This document shows, one piece after another, positions 34,523 through 46,506 of a DNA stretch of 64,000 bases. Origin of the DNA: Neurospora tetrasperma FGSC 2508 (lineage: Eukaryota > Ascomycota > Sordariomycetes > Sordariales > Sordariaceae); NCBI RefSeq assembly GCF_000213175.1, contig NW_009799104.1, forward strand, positions 1,319,214-1,383,213, given 5' to 3'. Numbering within the stretch: position 1 is the stretch's first letter; each line of letters begins with the position of its first letter. The position numbers were made by a program, and so were the translations under genes. The notes beneath the pieces were generated by a model, which saw only the letters and a program-made list of their open reading frames with translations, was not told the origin of the DNA and searched no databases.

Positions 34523-36140
34523 ATTTTTTGCACTTTTTCCACATGTTTTCATTTTATTTTTATTTTTCTTCTTCTGTTCGTTGGTGATTATATTTCTGCA
34601 TTATAGGGGGCCCCGGCTGGACATTCCATTCCAGGTGCGCGATACATGCAGTCAGTACCTACTAGTCTAGATATTCCTCTTCGTTCTTAATCAGTGTAAT
34701 GTCCTTTTGCTGCCCAGGAGGACATGTCTTCGTAACGTACCTAGGCGAGTACCTTGCTGGATGGAGGGTTGACTTTTGATTAACGTTGCTTGGTAATTTA
34801 TCTTTCCTTTTCTTTTTTGCTGTTTTTTTTTTTTTTTTTTTCCCCAAAGTTGGTTGAAGCGCTGCCCCTGGAGTTAAGGTTGAGAACTTTTGGTATCGAC
34901 ACGAACGCATAAAATGGGGTTTTGAAGAAGTCATCACTCTCGAGACGGATCAACGAACGGTCAGATACACGGCAGAGAGACAACAGTAACTCCCTACTGT
35001 AGTGGTGTTAACTGGCCTTGTTCTGCAAAGGTTTCTGGTCATGTTCTCTTTGCGTTCTGCTCAGTTTGCGGGCATGGGAAATTCTCATCCACATCAGTTG
35101 TCTTCCGAATATTCCACCATTTGTCATCTTCCTGGTCCAAAACCCGTTCTTATCCCTCATGTTTTTGCGCCCTGCCACCTTAACTTCCTCTCCACAGCCA
35201 CCCCCTCAGGAGCGTGCGTGCAGTGAGAAAAGGTGGCAGGTAGCGATAAGGAACGAAGCTCCAAGTCACCACCACGCTCGGTAAAATTGTTTTTCGTTGT
35301 GTTAATCAACGATGATGGTCGAAGTCGAATGTTCAAGTTCCGAAAAAGAGCCGTCGCATTGTCATCCCCCGTCCAAAGTGTTGCCTCGATGGCGATCAAT
35401 GAACCTATAAGCAGTCAGTAGTAATGACTCTGGCGAGTCGCCTGTAGTCAGTCACAAAGGTAAGAAGGAACAGGGAGAAAGAAGGAAGGGCAGATTGATT
35501 ACGTGGGAAAACCCCACTGGGCCTATGGATGAGAAGCCCCAAGCCCCCCCTTCCCCCAAAGGGCTGAGGGTAAAAGCAACAATAGGAGAAGGGGGAAGGG
35601 GGGTTTTGGGGGTGCGGAGCTAAATGAACTGAGAAACCGATGTTCAACAAAAAGATTGCCGAGGCAAGCTTTGTTCACGCGCTTGCCGCTTTATGATAGT
35701 ATACAGATATCTGCTGGGGTCAGCATCGGCCCCAGAGAGGGCCCAGAGTTCAGTGATAAGAACTCATGGCAGAAAGCTGAATGCGCTTGTCCGTAGCAGG
35801 ACGAACTGCCGTTTGGAATGGCAGATGCGCTGAAACAAGAAAAGTGGTACAAGGGGAAAGAGCAAAATATTCGAGCCGTCGTCAGGCATATCAAAGGGGG
35901 TATCGTATGCTTCCATGGCCACTGAGATCTCAGGGCCCGATCTGCGTCGCTCAGTTGCTGCCGCAGTTGGATGCAGATATTCCGTATTCCGCCAACGCCA
36001 CAAACGCCAAGTCTCTCCGTGTACGGTCATCAACCAATCGTGATACGCATGAGTTTTGTCGCGCATATCTGAACACATCGGAGACACTGAACCTAGCAGA
36101 GAAACTCGTGCGTCAGAACTCATGGCATAATGCTTACCAC
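34523..36140. other. Intergenic region (1.6 kb)
   Basis: It lies between tRNA-Met and the 3' end of the poly(A) polymerase gene. A 19-T run lies at about 34823-34841. A minus-strand frame of 119 codons starting at an ATG at 36123, just past the polymerase stop, has no recognisable motif and is probably 3' UTR. Confidence 0.5.
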
Positions 36141-38480
36141 CTAGCGTTTCCGAGGACCGGCTGGGCCATTAGGCGCTGCCAGCTTCTCCAGATGGGCTCG
36201 CTGATTTCGGAACGTCGAGTAATTGCCCGCCAAAATGACCTCCAAAATGCTGGCATTGCGCCTATCAGGGGACTGAGCTAGCTGCGCCATGCGTTCTGCA
36301 AGCAGTTCATAGGCTTGCTTGAAAAGTGCCACGATCGTGCCGGTGTTACTGGAGCCGCCAGCAATGTCGTTCTCCGAGTTGTTGGGGTCGATGATCGAGA
36401 ATCGGTCATAGTTCTTGTACGCAAAGGTGCTGATCTTGTGCTGTATAATGCATCAGCCGAAGCGAGCGCAGGGCATACAATAATGAACACTTACCTTGGG
36501 AAGATATTTGGGCGGGTTCAGGCAAATCGCCGTGGTCCGGTAGTTGAACCGGTTACCATAGAGGTCAAAGAAATGCATCAAGAGATCCCCGACGTGATGG
36601 TTCGGGTCCATAGATCCGCTTTGTATTTGGGGCATCAGCTGAAGCATGCTGGTGACCAAGCAGGTGACAGTGAAGCCTCCTATACCGCCGTTGACCGGCT
36701 CGTTCAGGCCCCTCATGCAAAGGAAATGCTTGATCAACGTGACCAGAACAGGCATTACAGGAAACTGATCTCTCCAGGCATGGAACGTCTTGATAGCCTG
36801 CAAGCCCGTGTCATTCTCAAAGGATACATCAATCTTGAGGCCTGTCCTGGAGTCAACCCACTTGACCAGCGGCACTTTGGCAAAGGCGATGATCTCAACC
36901 TCGTTCTGGAACGCAAGTTTGTGTTGCTTGAGGGCGTCACTGAGCCTGTACATGGTCCTTCGAGTGTCATACTTGGCCCGATAGTTCCTTTTGAACTGAT
37001 CGGAGCAGAGGACCATGTCCATGTCACCGGTAGGCAGGTAAAGTCCGGACGGGAACGATCCGAACGGATAGACCCCGGCGTCAGAAAAGGTGTTGCGAAC
37101 AAACCTGTTAATTTCGTCGAGCACCTCCTCGCGGATACGTTTCTCGAAAGCACGAGGCTTAACGTATTCGTAGAAATCAATGATCTCTTTGTGCAGCCAA
37201 CGGCCCATCGTGGGGCTGGCCGAATGATCTTCGGCATCTCGCATCCAGGGGCAAGAGTCCTGTTTGGGAACAGCTCGCCACTCAGGCTGAATCTTTCCAC
37301 CTACAGGCGCCCTGGTTGCCTTCTTCAGCCTAGCATGAGGCAACTTGATCTCGTCGTCGTGGGTACGCTTCCTGCTACCCAAAGCAGAAGGAGTGGGATC
37401 ATCGAACGTGGGACGAGTCTTGGGTAGGTTCTTGGGTATGTTCCTGGGTGCCGGAGGAACTGGGGCCGAGTCCTCTTCGTCATCAGTGCCTGTGAGATCA
37501 ATAGTTCCTGTTACAGGCTTCTTGTCCACAGGCTGCTTAACCTCGGGCTTCTTGGAGGGCTGCTTAGCCGCGACGGGAACAAGAGAAAGGGAATCACGAG
37601 CTGCTTTCCCAGTGGGCTTCACCTCCTGGATAATCTCGATGTCACTGTCGCTATCGGAATTGAACATGATGATCTCGTCCAAGTCGTTGGGGAGCGCGGT
37701 CTTTGTTTCGGCAGCGGTTTGCACACGAGCCTTTCTGATCATCTGCACAACATCCTTGGTCTTGCGCTCCCGAGCGCCCTCGGGAGGGAGTGCAGTGTAG
37801 GGGTCGGGGTTGGACCACTTGGGAGTGTTGTTGTCGCTGGCCGACTGGTCAAGCGCAGTGCGAGCACGCTTGGTCGACGGCTCGGCATCTTCAGCGGCCT
37901 CATCTCCAGAGATGTCCATCTCGGCCTCATCACTGTCGGACAGTTCGTCGACATTCCGGTAGAGCACACCCGTCTCGGGATTGTAGAGGGCCTCTTCATT
38001 TCCAGACTCATGGGTGCCGCTCAATAGCTCGCGCTCAGCCGCAACAAAAGGACGCCACGGTTTCCTAAAACCTCCGTGGGGGCCAGCGTTGCGGCCTCGT
38101 CCACGGCCACTGGGTCTTCCGTGGCGACGATCGCCTCTGGGAGAGTGGGCTCTGCGGCCATTGTAGGACTGCCTGTTGTCGTTGGGACGGTAGTTGTCGT
38201 AGCTCGAATTGCTGACTCCCGGCGGCTTCTCTACTCTAAACGAGAAATCACCCTGAGGAGGCCGGTAATTGTCGCGATCTCTTCCACCGCCACCGCCACC
38301 GTTGTTGCGGTTGGAGTAGTTGTCGGAGGGACGGTACGATGTCGGCTGGGGAGGTCGGGCAGGGAGACCATGAGGGCCATTCGGCGCGCGTTGTTGATAG
38401 CCATTGCGGTCGTCCCGAGGGTCGTTACCACGACGTCGACCGCCGCCGCCGCCACCGCCGTTCTGGTATCGTTGGGACAT
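36141..38480 (-). CDS. Non-canonical poly(A) polymerase, Trf4/5 (PAPD5/7) type (761 aa)
   Basis: This is a nuclear nucleotidyltransferase that adds short poly(A) tails to defective RNAs for exosome decay, as in the TRAMP complex. Exons in transcript order are 38480-36495 and 36440-36141, with a 54-nt intron GTAAGT...ATACAG joining LNPPKYLPK to HKISTFAYKNYDRFSIIDP. The N-terminal ~200 residues are Gly/Arg/Asn-rich RGG-like sequence (MSQRYQNGGGGGGGRRRG), suited to RNA binding, then an acidic low-complexity linker. The catalytic core has GSFPSGLYLPTGDMDM with Asp486/Asp488 and the third Asp551 in KIDVSF. The PAP-associated domain has DPNNSENDIAGGSSNT. The start is the first ATG in an otherwise open frame. 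It diverges from arp6 across 680 bp. Confidence 0.92.
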
Positions 38481-39160
38481 GCTAAAACTAGCAGTTATGG
38501 GTTTATGCGATACTGACCACGATAAAGCGCATCGAGTGAGTGCTCGGTATCGGAGCACAAGAGGATGAGGTTGATTCCACAAGGGGGACAAAATACGCTG
38601 AGAGGTGGAAATGTTCACCTTGTCATTTATTTTTTTTCAAAGTCAGAGGTAAAAGTTGGGTGGGGCAACATGGAATTTGTAGTGTAGTGGTCGGGTTGCA
38701 GAGTTCAGTTGCCGTGACGGGAGCGGGAGTGTGCTTTCAACAGTGGAAGTGATGGATGACGGAAGGCAGGGCTGCCCGGTCCCAGTCGAGATTTCCACAA
38801 GGCACTAGGCTGCGCTGTGTGTGTGTGTGTGTTGTGCCCGTTGCCGCAGAGCAGTGGCAGGGCAGGCGCCGGCAGGTTCCGTTCTCACTCTCCGGCGCTG
38901 TCAGGTCTCAAGTCTTTTGCACTTGCGGCGGCGGAAATGATGAAATGCCAAGCAAGAGAACCCCAGCCCGTCGAGGTCCGGGTAGCACTGATAACCCTTA
39001 TCGTTCCCCTTATCAGCAGGTCGTCGATGCAAGTGGAATTTCAAACAATTGACGGTTCTTGCGACAACAACCGCGACGCGACTCTCCCACGCACTTCAAG
39101 CTACGAGGGCCGGGGCGCGAGAGGGATTCAATTGTCAGCAGCTGTTGTTTCAGTACTGTG
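38481..39160. promoter_or_regulatory. Divergent upstream region of the Trf4/5-like gene and arp6
   Basis: This 680-bp spacer lies between the two start codons and includes a (TG)n run at 38816-38832. Shared promoter function is inferred from layout only. Confidence 0.5.
38816..38832 (+). repeat. Dinucleotide microsatellite (TG)n
   Basis: About eight TG units in the divergent promoter region between the polymerase gene and arp6. Confidence 0.9.
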
Positions 39161-40558
39161 ATGACTGGACGAGGAGGGGCTAAGAAGTCCCGGGCGGCGG
39201 GGCCGGCACCCCCCACGACAACCCTGGTTCTCGACAACGGCGCCGACACCATCAAGGCTGGATTCGTCTCCGATGACAAGAGCGACGGCAAGCCTCGCAT
39301 AATTCCAAATTGCCTCGCTCGAGACCGTCACAGGAAGATCTATGTCGGCTCGGAGCTTGAAAAATGCAAGGACTTCAGCGAATTGGCCTTCAGGCGCCCC
39401 GTCGAGAAGGGCTTTATCGTCAACTGGGAGGCCCAGAAAGAGATCTGGGATCGCGAGTTCTTCGACGATAAAGCTGCGCAGAAATGCGACCCATCAGAGA
39501 CCAGGCTCATTCTCACAGAGCAACCAAATTCATTACCTTCTCTCCAAACACACTGTGACCAGATCGTCTTTGAGGAGTATGGCTTTGCGAGTTACTACCG
39601 TGGCCTGGGTATGTAGCATCTTAGAGAGCTGTTCTGTGGCAAAGGGTGCTGACCTTGTTTTCTAGCTCCTGTCTTCAACGCGTACCGGGACATACAATCC
39701 ATCTTCCGAACACCCCAATCCACCATAGACAGTCCAGCCCAAGTCATCCTGCTCATCGACTCGGGTTACTCTCACACCACCGTTACGCCTATCCTCCAAG
39801 GCCGACCGCTACATCCGGCCATACGAAGACTTGATGTGGGTGGCAAGCTCATGACCAATTATCTCACCAGGTTACTGTCCGTCCGCCACTTCGACATGCG
39901 CAACGAACCATACATTGTGAACGAGATGAAAGAAGCAGTCTGTTACACCTCCCTGGACTTCAAGGGAGACCTGGAAAAGACTTGGAAAGGCACGCGCGGC
40001 GAAAAGAGGGAGGACTATTTGAGCGGTGCTGGCATCGCCAAAGACTACGTTCTGCCCGACTCCCACACGCGCTTCCACGGTGTTGTCCGCGACTACGAGC
40101 CTGGTGTCTCGGCGCGCGCCCGCAAGGGCATTATATCCACAGAGGACGTCCTGACACTACGGAACGAGCGTTTTGTTGTTCCGGAGCTCCTCTTCAACCC
40201 TTCTGATATCGGCATCCGGCAACCTGGCATCGCCGACCTAGTCAAGCAGTCCCTCTTGGCTGTGCCCATTGGACTGTGGCCTGGCCTTCTGGCTAATATT
40301 GTAGTTGTGGGAGGAAACAGTCTCTCTGAAGGGTTCTGTCAGCGCTTGCAAACAGAGATTCTCAAGCGATTCCCCGATGAATGCAGGGTCAGAGTTGCCC
40401 GCCCGGAAGACCCTATCATCAGCACCTGGTTGGGAGCTGCCAATTTCGCCAAGCATGAGCATGCTAGTAGGCTCGAGGTCACCAAGCAAGAGTATGAGGA
40501 ACATGGAGCTGCTTGGGTGGCAAGAAAATTTGCTGCTGGGCTCGGACTCGACCCATGA
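39161..40558 (+). CDS. arp6: Actin-related protein Arp6 (446 aa)
   Basis: This nuclear actin-related protein belongs to the SWR1 complex, which exchanges H2A for H2A.Z. Exons are 39161-39608 and 39666-40558, with a 57-nt intron GTATGT...TTCTAG; the join is ASYYRGLG|APVFNAYRD. The N-terminus TTTLVLDNGADTIKAGF is the actin phosphate-1 loop, IIPNCLARDRHRKIYVG is Arp6-specific, VILLIDSGYSHTTVTPILQG is phosphate loop 2, and IVVVGGNSLSEGFCQRL is the adenosine-site region. The end, AANFAKHEHASRLEVTKQEYEEHGA, matches the Arp6 C-terminus. The ATG at 39161 is the first in this frame after an upstream stretch with no in-frame ATG. Confidence 0.94.
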
Positions 40559-41169
40559 GCATTTGATTGGAGTCTATTATTGCCATTTTTGAACCTTTCA
40601 AGGGTTCGATAGCCCACAAAGCGATTGCCAAGCGGCTGGCTATGCTGCTTGATTGAGTGCCCGGCTGGATACTACCCAGAAAAAATGAGCAGGGTGGGCT
40701 AGCACGCTTTGCTTCTTGCCTGTCTCTGGACGTTGAGTGCCATACACTCTGTCTGACAAGCGCCGATTAATTCGAAACCCTGCCGTGCCATGCCAGAACA
40801 CGAAGACCAAGTCTCGATGGGCTGGATCTATAGACTGGGTGTTGATCTTGATTGAGATGCACTAGGGCAAAACCGCGCAACTGATCTCAGCTACCTACAG
40901 CTCTACACGGAAAAGCAGGTATCGGAGTTCATGAGGGCGAGCTGCTTGCCACCCTTGTGATATCCATGATGCTGCCTTTGGTAAAGTTTTCAAAATGGAT
41001 TGAAGAAAGGATCAACGCTAACCCTCGAAAAGAGACCAAATCACACAATAATCATCAGTGGTTTGTTGTGATCGCCTGCAGCTTCTTTAGCCTAAACGTC
41101 CTTGGTTCAGACCAAGGAGTTGGCCCATTTCACCTCCAAAGGTGCAAATAACCCAATATATATGAAGCT
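40559..41169. other. Convergent intergenic region
   Basis: About 600 bp between the stop codons of arp6 and the dehydrogenase; no gene was recognised. Confidence 0.55.
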
Positions 41170-42336
41170 TTACTCTATCAATGGGATCTTGCCCAAGCCT
41201 AGCTTTTCAGCCTCTGCATTCAGAGCATCAATCTCTGCCTTGGCATATGGTATGCCGTCTTTCAATCTCTGCTCCTCGTTCAGCTGCTCAATCTCGCCCG
41301 GGAAGTAAATTCTGTCGACGCCATGCATCTTCTCCGAGTCCACCGCTTTCTGGTATAGGACATCCATGCGTTCCCTGAACTCGTCCAGGCTCATGAACAA
41401 GTCAGGTTTGATGGCCACGAAGAAGTGGCCAACGTCCCCCGGCTTGGACATATCATACGGCCCCGTGACGCCTCCAGCAAACGCAGAACCCGAAAGCACG
41501 CCGGAGAAGACATCCATCATTATAGCCAACGCCGACCCCTTTGGCCCACCCATAGGCAGCATCACGCCTTCCAGCGCCTTGGCCGGATCATCAGTCTGCT
41601 TGCCCTCCCCATCCAAAGCCCAATCAGTCGGTATCTTCTCTCCCCTCCTCAGCGCCTTATAGATCTTGCCCCTCGCTGCGACCGACGGGGCCATGTCCAA
41701 GATGAACGGCTTCGACCCCTCACCCTTCCCACCCGGCGCTCCACAGGCGATGGGGCTTACACCCATCATCTTCTCCTTGGAACCCCACACGGGCAGCGCA
41801 GGCGACGAATTGGTAAAAACCAGACTCATCATGTCCGCATCCACCGCTTGCTTCACAATCCAAGCGGACATGCCAAAGTGATTGCTATGCTTGACGCTTA
41901 CCATTCCAATGCCATAGACGCCCGCCATTTTGATGGCGGTGTCCATGCCCAGGTGCGCGGCGGGGAAGCCGAATCCGTTCCTCGCGTCTATTTGGGCGAC
42001 TACGGGCGTGATCTGCTTTAGTTCCGGCTCGGCGGCTGGGTCCAAAACCCCGCTACGCACGCGTGAGAGGTAGGATGGCAATCGCAGGATGCCGTGGCTT
42101 TCAACGCCGCGCAGGTCAGCTTGGACGAGCCCAGAGGCGGTGATTTCGGCGTTCTTGGCGGACACGCCGGAGGCCGTTAAAAGGGCGGCCGCAAAGGTTT
42201 TAGCATTGTGGTGGTTGACACGGACGAGGTTGGGGGTTTCTGTCGTTGATGCTGTCGCCATGGTTGTGGAGGGGTTATTGCTCGACTGGCGGGGGTGCTT
42301 GATCGTGGAAGGTGGTATCAGTGGTGAGGTGGTCAT
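41170..42336 (-). CDS. Ldh2/malate dehydrogenase-family NAD(P)-dependent oxidoreductase (388 aa, intronless)
   Basis: It belongs to the MDH2/Ldh2 family of 2-hydroxyacid oxidoreductases (malate, L-lactate, ureidoglycolate or sulfolactate dehydrogenases), unrelated in fold to classical malate dehydrogenase. Family landmarks: LRGVESHGILRLPSYL with the catalytic-type His81, IDARNGFGFPAAHLGMD, the glycine-rich VSVKHSNHFGMSAWIV, FTNSSPALPVWGSKEKMMGVSPIA, KPFILDMAPSVAARGKI, and MGGPKGSALAIMMDVFSGVLSGSAF. Two starts are possible: 42336 (used) or Met26 at 42261, which has the better ACCATGGC context and would remove a Pro/Ser-rich lead. The substrate is not determinable. Confidence 0.9.
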   Translation of the reverse strand: MTTSPLIPPSTIKHPRQSSNNPSTTMATASTTETPNLVRVNHHNAKTFAAALLTASGVSAKNAEITASGLVQADLRGVESHGILRLPSYLSRVRSGVLDPAAEPELKQITPVVAQIDARNGFGFPAAHLGMDTAIKMAGVYGIGMVSVKHSNHFGMSAWIVKQAVDADMMSLVFTNSSPALPVWGSKEKMMGVSPIACGAPGGKGEGSKPFILDMAPSVAARGKIYKALRRGEKIPTDWALDGEGKQTDDPAKALEGVMLPMGGPKGSALAIMMDVFSGVLSGSAFAGGVTGPYDMSKPGDVGHFFVAIKPDLFMSLDEFRERMDVLYQKAVDSEKMHGVDRIYFPGEIEQLNEEQRLKDGIPYAKAEIDALNAEAEKLGLGKIPLIE

Positions 42337-44343
42337 GTGCCCTCTTTTAAGAGATGGACGAATGCCCGGGTATCGGCAGTGATGCGGGGAAGGCCTTTTT
42401 AGTGGGATTCTTGTGGGCGTGAGCTAGGGAGCTACGGATGGCATCGGAGGCTGTCAACAGTAGGTACCTACCTACTCTGGCTTCCCTTTGCATGCGTTGA
42501 CGTTGCCCGCTGCTGACGGACGCTGATAGATACCTAGTTCATGCCGTCGTTCGAATTTTTTCCCTTCTGCCTCCGGCCTCAAAGGTTCAAGTTCCAGTCA
42601 TCTTCGTCTACGAAAGCAAGCCAAGATTGGGAATGACACATTATGCCGTCCCACTTGGCAAGAAAGACTGCAGAGCCAAGGACCATCTCCCGCTGTAGCC
42701 AAGCAAACCCCACGATTTGATGCCAAGATATGTATCCATCCTTAACGACGATCCTCAAATGTCCTTTTCCTCGGGCCGCGAATAAGCTCTCAATGATTGT
42801 TAAGTCGCACGGCCAGATCAAGCTGGTCGATATATCACATCTCAGAGCACTCTTCCCCTCTTGCAACATCCTACTATGCAGCGGTTCCCTCCGAAAACTC
42901 CCGCTTACGCCTGTCATACATAGGAGGAGATCCGGGTTCTAAACTCGGTGTCGCTCAAACCCGACCATACAACAACGGTCCTGAAGACCAGGGTGAGACG
43001 CGTACACTACTGCGTCGACTCGGAGGACTTGTGGGTGTCCCCCTGCAAAACGGTCCTCGTCTATACCTATAACAGCACTCATGGCCGCACAAGCGACGAT
43101 CTTATCAAGTGTTGCCACGCGTTCCGAATGCGGGGAAATTGAAGCATCCGGAGCTTAAGCCGAGCGGTAAGAGCAAGCTCGTTTAACCTAAGAACAACTG
43201 AGTAGGCTCGCTACAAAACTACACCGACATAAATTCGTATGAAGTTCACTTGTGCTCGTCAACCCCGGGTATTCGGAAGCTCAATGTTTGGCAACAGCAT
43301 CATGGTCTCTATAGAGACCATTGCTTTGGTCTACTCTTTGGTCCAAACATTGAGCCGACCGGTGTAGCCACCTGCCAAACATGGAAATAAAGTCGCCATG
43401 CACATCAGCGCTACACTCTTTGTCAGCGTAAGACTTACAACCTCGACTTGCGATCTTTTTCGACTACGGACGGAAGAAGATAAGGGATTCCGGAGCTCAT
43501 ACAGGGTCAAGAACAACAATCGGTCGTGTCCCGCACATATAACTCAGATGTGACTGCATTCACGGCGGACAATAGCCGACTGAAGAATATCCACGCCAGG
43601 ACTCCCGCCTAGCAATCCTGGAAGTGGTTATGGCCCTGTGCAAGTACTACGCTAACGAACAAACCGAAGGTGAACTGCACACGTGTGCGCATTCTTGTTT
43701 AGTGATTCCTTCACCACAAGCAGGCGGCGGGATGTGGGGGACTCTACACTAGTGTACACAAGTGAGCTTCAAACGAGGCCCTCTTTCCACACCGGCATCT
43801 TGGTTCGATGAAGGCTCATTGGCGCCGTAGAGCAGAAACTACGACGCGGAGAAGCAAGGAAAAAGAGAAGAAATTCTAAAGTCGCCTCGAACTGATAAGC
43901 GCCGAACTAGCCCGGCTCGAGATGTCTCTTTACTTGCAGGAAGGTTGGGGGAAGCCATCGTGTCCATCATCAGCCAGTAACGACCGCATGCCATTGGCCA
44001 AACATTGTGGTGACCAACCAATTGCCAGGACCCGGATTCCACCACAGTAGTCTGAACGTAATTCTTCCAGATTCTGGGTTCCCGCCCGGCAAATCTTTCC
44101 CGGAGGAAGAGGAGTTGATCCTGCTTGTGGCATAGCCAAGGTGCACACTACATTCTGTTCGGTTTTCTTCAAGGACAATGAGGGCAGCTCCCACAAGTGA
44201 GATCGGCCACTCTCGGCCCGCTTGTCATGGGTCTTGATCGTCGGTTGTTTCATAACTATTAAGTTGGTGATAGCACCCACCTCTTCTGTGTTCCTACCGC
44301 CTGTTCCTCTCATACCGCTTATCGACCGCACCCCAACCTCACC
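42337..44343. promoter_or_regulatory. Divergent upstream region (2.0 kb) of the dehydrogenase and second sugar porter
   Basis: No gene could be supported. It contains the nested palindrome at 43279-43355. Short frames near 42580-43150 and 43930-44330 lack motifs. The length exceeds most divergent spacers in the window. Confidence 0.5.
43279..43355. repeat. Nested inverted repeat: 13-bp arms around a perfect 20-bp palindrome
   Basis: GCTCAATGTTTGG (43279-43291) is the exact reverse complement of CCAAACATTGAGC (43343-43355). Between them, ATGGTCTCTATAGAGACCAT (43302-43321) is a perfect palindrome. The whole 77-bp unit can fold into a two-level hairpin. It could be a transposon remnant, a binding site for a dimeric regulator, or an RNA hairpin; the sequence alone does not decide. 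Confidence 0.7.
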
Positions 44344-46282
44344 ATGGCCGGCGGCGTCAAGAAACCCGTCAACATCTTCAAGCTCAAAAACTTGGACGAG
44401 CCAAAGGAAGTGTTCAACTGGAGGCTATGGTTCGCCGTCTTGTCCTTCGGCCTGTTGGGCGCTGCCCGTGGTGTCGACGAAGGACTGATCAATGGCGCAT
44501 TGAAGAGCAAGAACTTCCAGGACAGCATCAACTATGCCTCGTATTCAACGGTTGAGCAAGCGAACATCAAGGCAAACATTTCGTCTATGGTACAAATTGG
44601 GAGTGTCGGGGGGGCATTAATGTAAGGAACAATCCCGTTTCATCACCTCTTCTTCTTCAGTCCCTCTTGGTTTACTGACAGATACCGGCTGCAGTGCCTT
44701 TATGATCTGTGACAGAATAGGGCGAATCTGGGCCACTCGAATACTTTGTCTACTTTGGATCTTGGGCATCGCCATCTTCATGGGTTCGAACGGCAATCTG
44801 AGTCTAGTTTATTTTGGTAGATTTGTTGCAGGACTCGGTGTCGGACAGGTTGGTTTTACCCTACTGATGGCCTCATCGCAATGGGAATTCAACTAATACG
44901 AGAGGAACCGCTCATTCTAGTCGCCCGTCGTCGGGCCAGTTTATATCGCCGAAATAGCTCCAGCCAGCATTCGTGGTTTCTGTGTTTGTAAGTAATCCCC
45001 TTGCATCCCTTCTGCAGTATATTTATTATTTTCACGAAAAACTTTCAGTACTCCTACTGACAACTTACTTTGATAAATAAAAGGTACCTTTACCGGCTTC
45101 GTCTATCTCGGTATCGTCCTTGCATACTTCACCAACTACGGGTGCCAGCTTCATCTCGCCGAGACGCAAGCCCGTTGGATGGTTCCTACCAGCCTCCATA
45201 TCATATTCGCGGGCCTTATTTTTCTCCTTACCTTTTTCCAGTACGAATCGCCCCGGTTCCTAGTCAAGACAGGCAAAAGCGACAAGGCGCTCCACGTCAT
45301 GTCCCGTCTGCGCCACTTGCCCCCCGACCACGACTACGTTCGGCACGAAATCAACGCCATCACGCTCAGCCACCACGAAGAAATGGAAGCCTCCAAAGGC
45401 GCCGGCTGGCTCGGCATCCTCAAAGAAACCTTCACCGTGCGCAGCAACCTCTACCGCGTTGGCCTGACTCTCGGTGCCCAGGTTATGGGTCAATGGTCCG
45501 GCGCCGGCTCCATCACCATCTACGCGCCGGACCTGTTCGAACTCCTCGGTCTTACGGGCACCAAAGAGTCGCTTTTGGTAACAGCCGTCTTCGGCATCGT
45601 CAAGCTAGTTGCCGCCATCGTCTGCGCCCTCTTCCTCGTTGACTTCATTGGCCGCAAGCGCTCCCTCCTCTTGGGAATAGCCTGTCAAGCCATCTCCATG
45701 ATTTACATTGCAGCCTTTTTATCCGCGACCCCTGAACTCGGCAACGAAGAGGGGTACGTGATTCCCGCCAACTCAGGAAAACTACGCGCTTCGCGAGGCG
45801 CCATCGTCATGATTTACCTATCGGGAATCGGCTGGGCACTGGGCTGGAATAGCATGCAGTACTTGCTCAGCTCAGAGATCTTTTGTCTGCGCCTGCGTGC
45901 CTTTTGCTCAAGTTTGGCAATGTGTCTGCACTTTGCCAACCAGTACGGCAGCGCGAGGGCTGTGCCTGACATGTTGCTCCCCGTGAGAGAGGGCGGAATT
46001 TCGGGACAGGGAACGTTTTGGTTCTTTAGTGCTGTAACGATATTAGGCGGAGTATGGGTATGGTTCTTCGTACCAGAAACCGCCTCTAGGAGCTTGGAGA
46101 GTATGGATAGATTGTTTAGTTTGCCGTGGTGGCAAATTGGCAGGTATGGAAACAGGGAGGCGGAGGTGCTTGATGAGGCGGAGCGGGTTGGAGGGGAGAA
46201 GGAGGGCGAGATGATGTCCAGGAGCGGGTCGCGTGTGGAGGAGGAGAAGGGGATGGCGTACGAGGCGGAGAGAAGGGTCTGA
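44344..46282 (+). CDS. Sugar-porter family MFS transporter (565 aa, 4 exons)
   Basis: This is a 12-span uptake carrier for sugars or related compounds such as quinate. Exons are 44344-44621, 44695-44848, 44921-44987 and 45084-46282; introns are 73, 72 and 96 nt. Joins restore family sequence: VGGAL|IAFMICDRIGRIWATR, RFVAGLGVGQ|SPVVGPVYIAEIAPASIRG and GFCV|CTFTGFVYLG. The second intron uses the less common donor GTTGGT with a good branch (CTAATAC). The third ends AAAAG without a pyrimidine tract, because the nearer TTTCAG would put a stop in frame. Motifs are FFQYESPRFLVKTGK, LVDFIGRKRSLL and the PETKG variant PETASRSLESMDRLF. The C-terminal tail is Glu/Arg-rich. It is only distantly similar to the porter at 1579-3531. 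Confidence 0.88.
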
Positions 46283-46424
46283 TGTTGGTTGGCATTTTGA
46301 AAGAAAGAAATGTTGAAGAGTCCAAGAGTTGAATGGCTGTGATAGTTGGAGGTAGCCAATGATATCCTGCCATGCTGCCATGGTGGTTCGTATTGTCTTC
46401 ATGCGATCCTTGACATAACAACAA

Positions 46425-46506
46425 GGCGTGGTGGCAGAGTGGTCTAATGCGCAAGACTAGAAATCTTGTTCCTTCGGGAGCGTCTGTTCGAATCAGGCCC
46501 ACGTCG
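46425..46506 (+). tRNA. tRNA-Ser(AGA)
   Basis: This is a class II tRNA without an intron. The acceptor stem GGCGTGG/CCACGTC has discriminator G, as expected for Ser. The anticodon stem CAAGA/TCTTG holds loop CT-AGA-AA. A long variable arm TTCCTTCGGGAG and T-arm GTCTGTTCGAATCAGGC are present. It lies 140 bp past the sugar porter. Confidence 0.95.

Noticed and set aside
35764-36123. 119-codon minus-strand frame just after the polymerase stop codon
   Set aside because: Starts at an ATG but has no motif and sits where a 3' UTR is expected.
36315-37427. 370-codon plus-strand frame opposite the Trf4/5-like gene
   Set aside because: Antisense shadow of the nucleotidyltransferase core; no recognisable motif and no promoter-like context.
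38480-38618. N-terminal extension of the Trf4/5-like protein
   Set aside because: The frame is open for 46 codons upstream, but none is an ATG; the Gly-rich start at 38480 is preferred.
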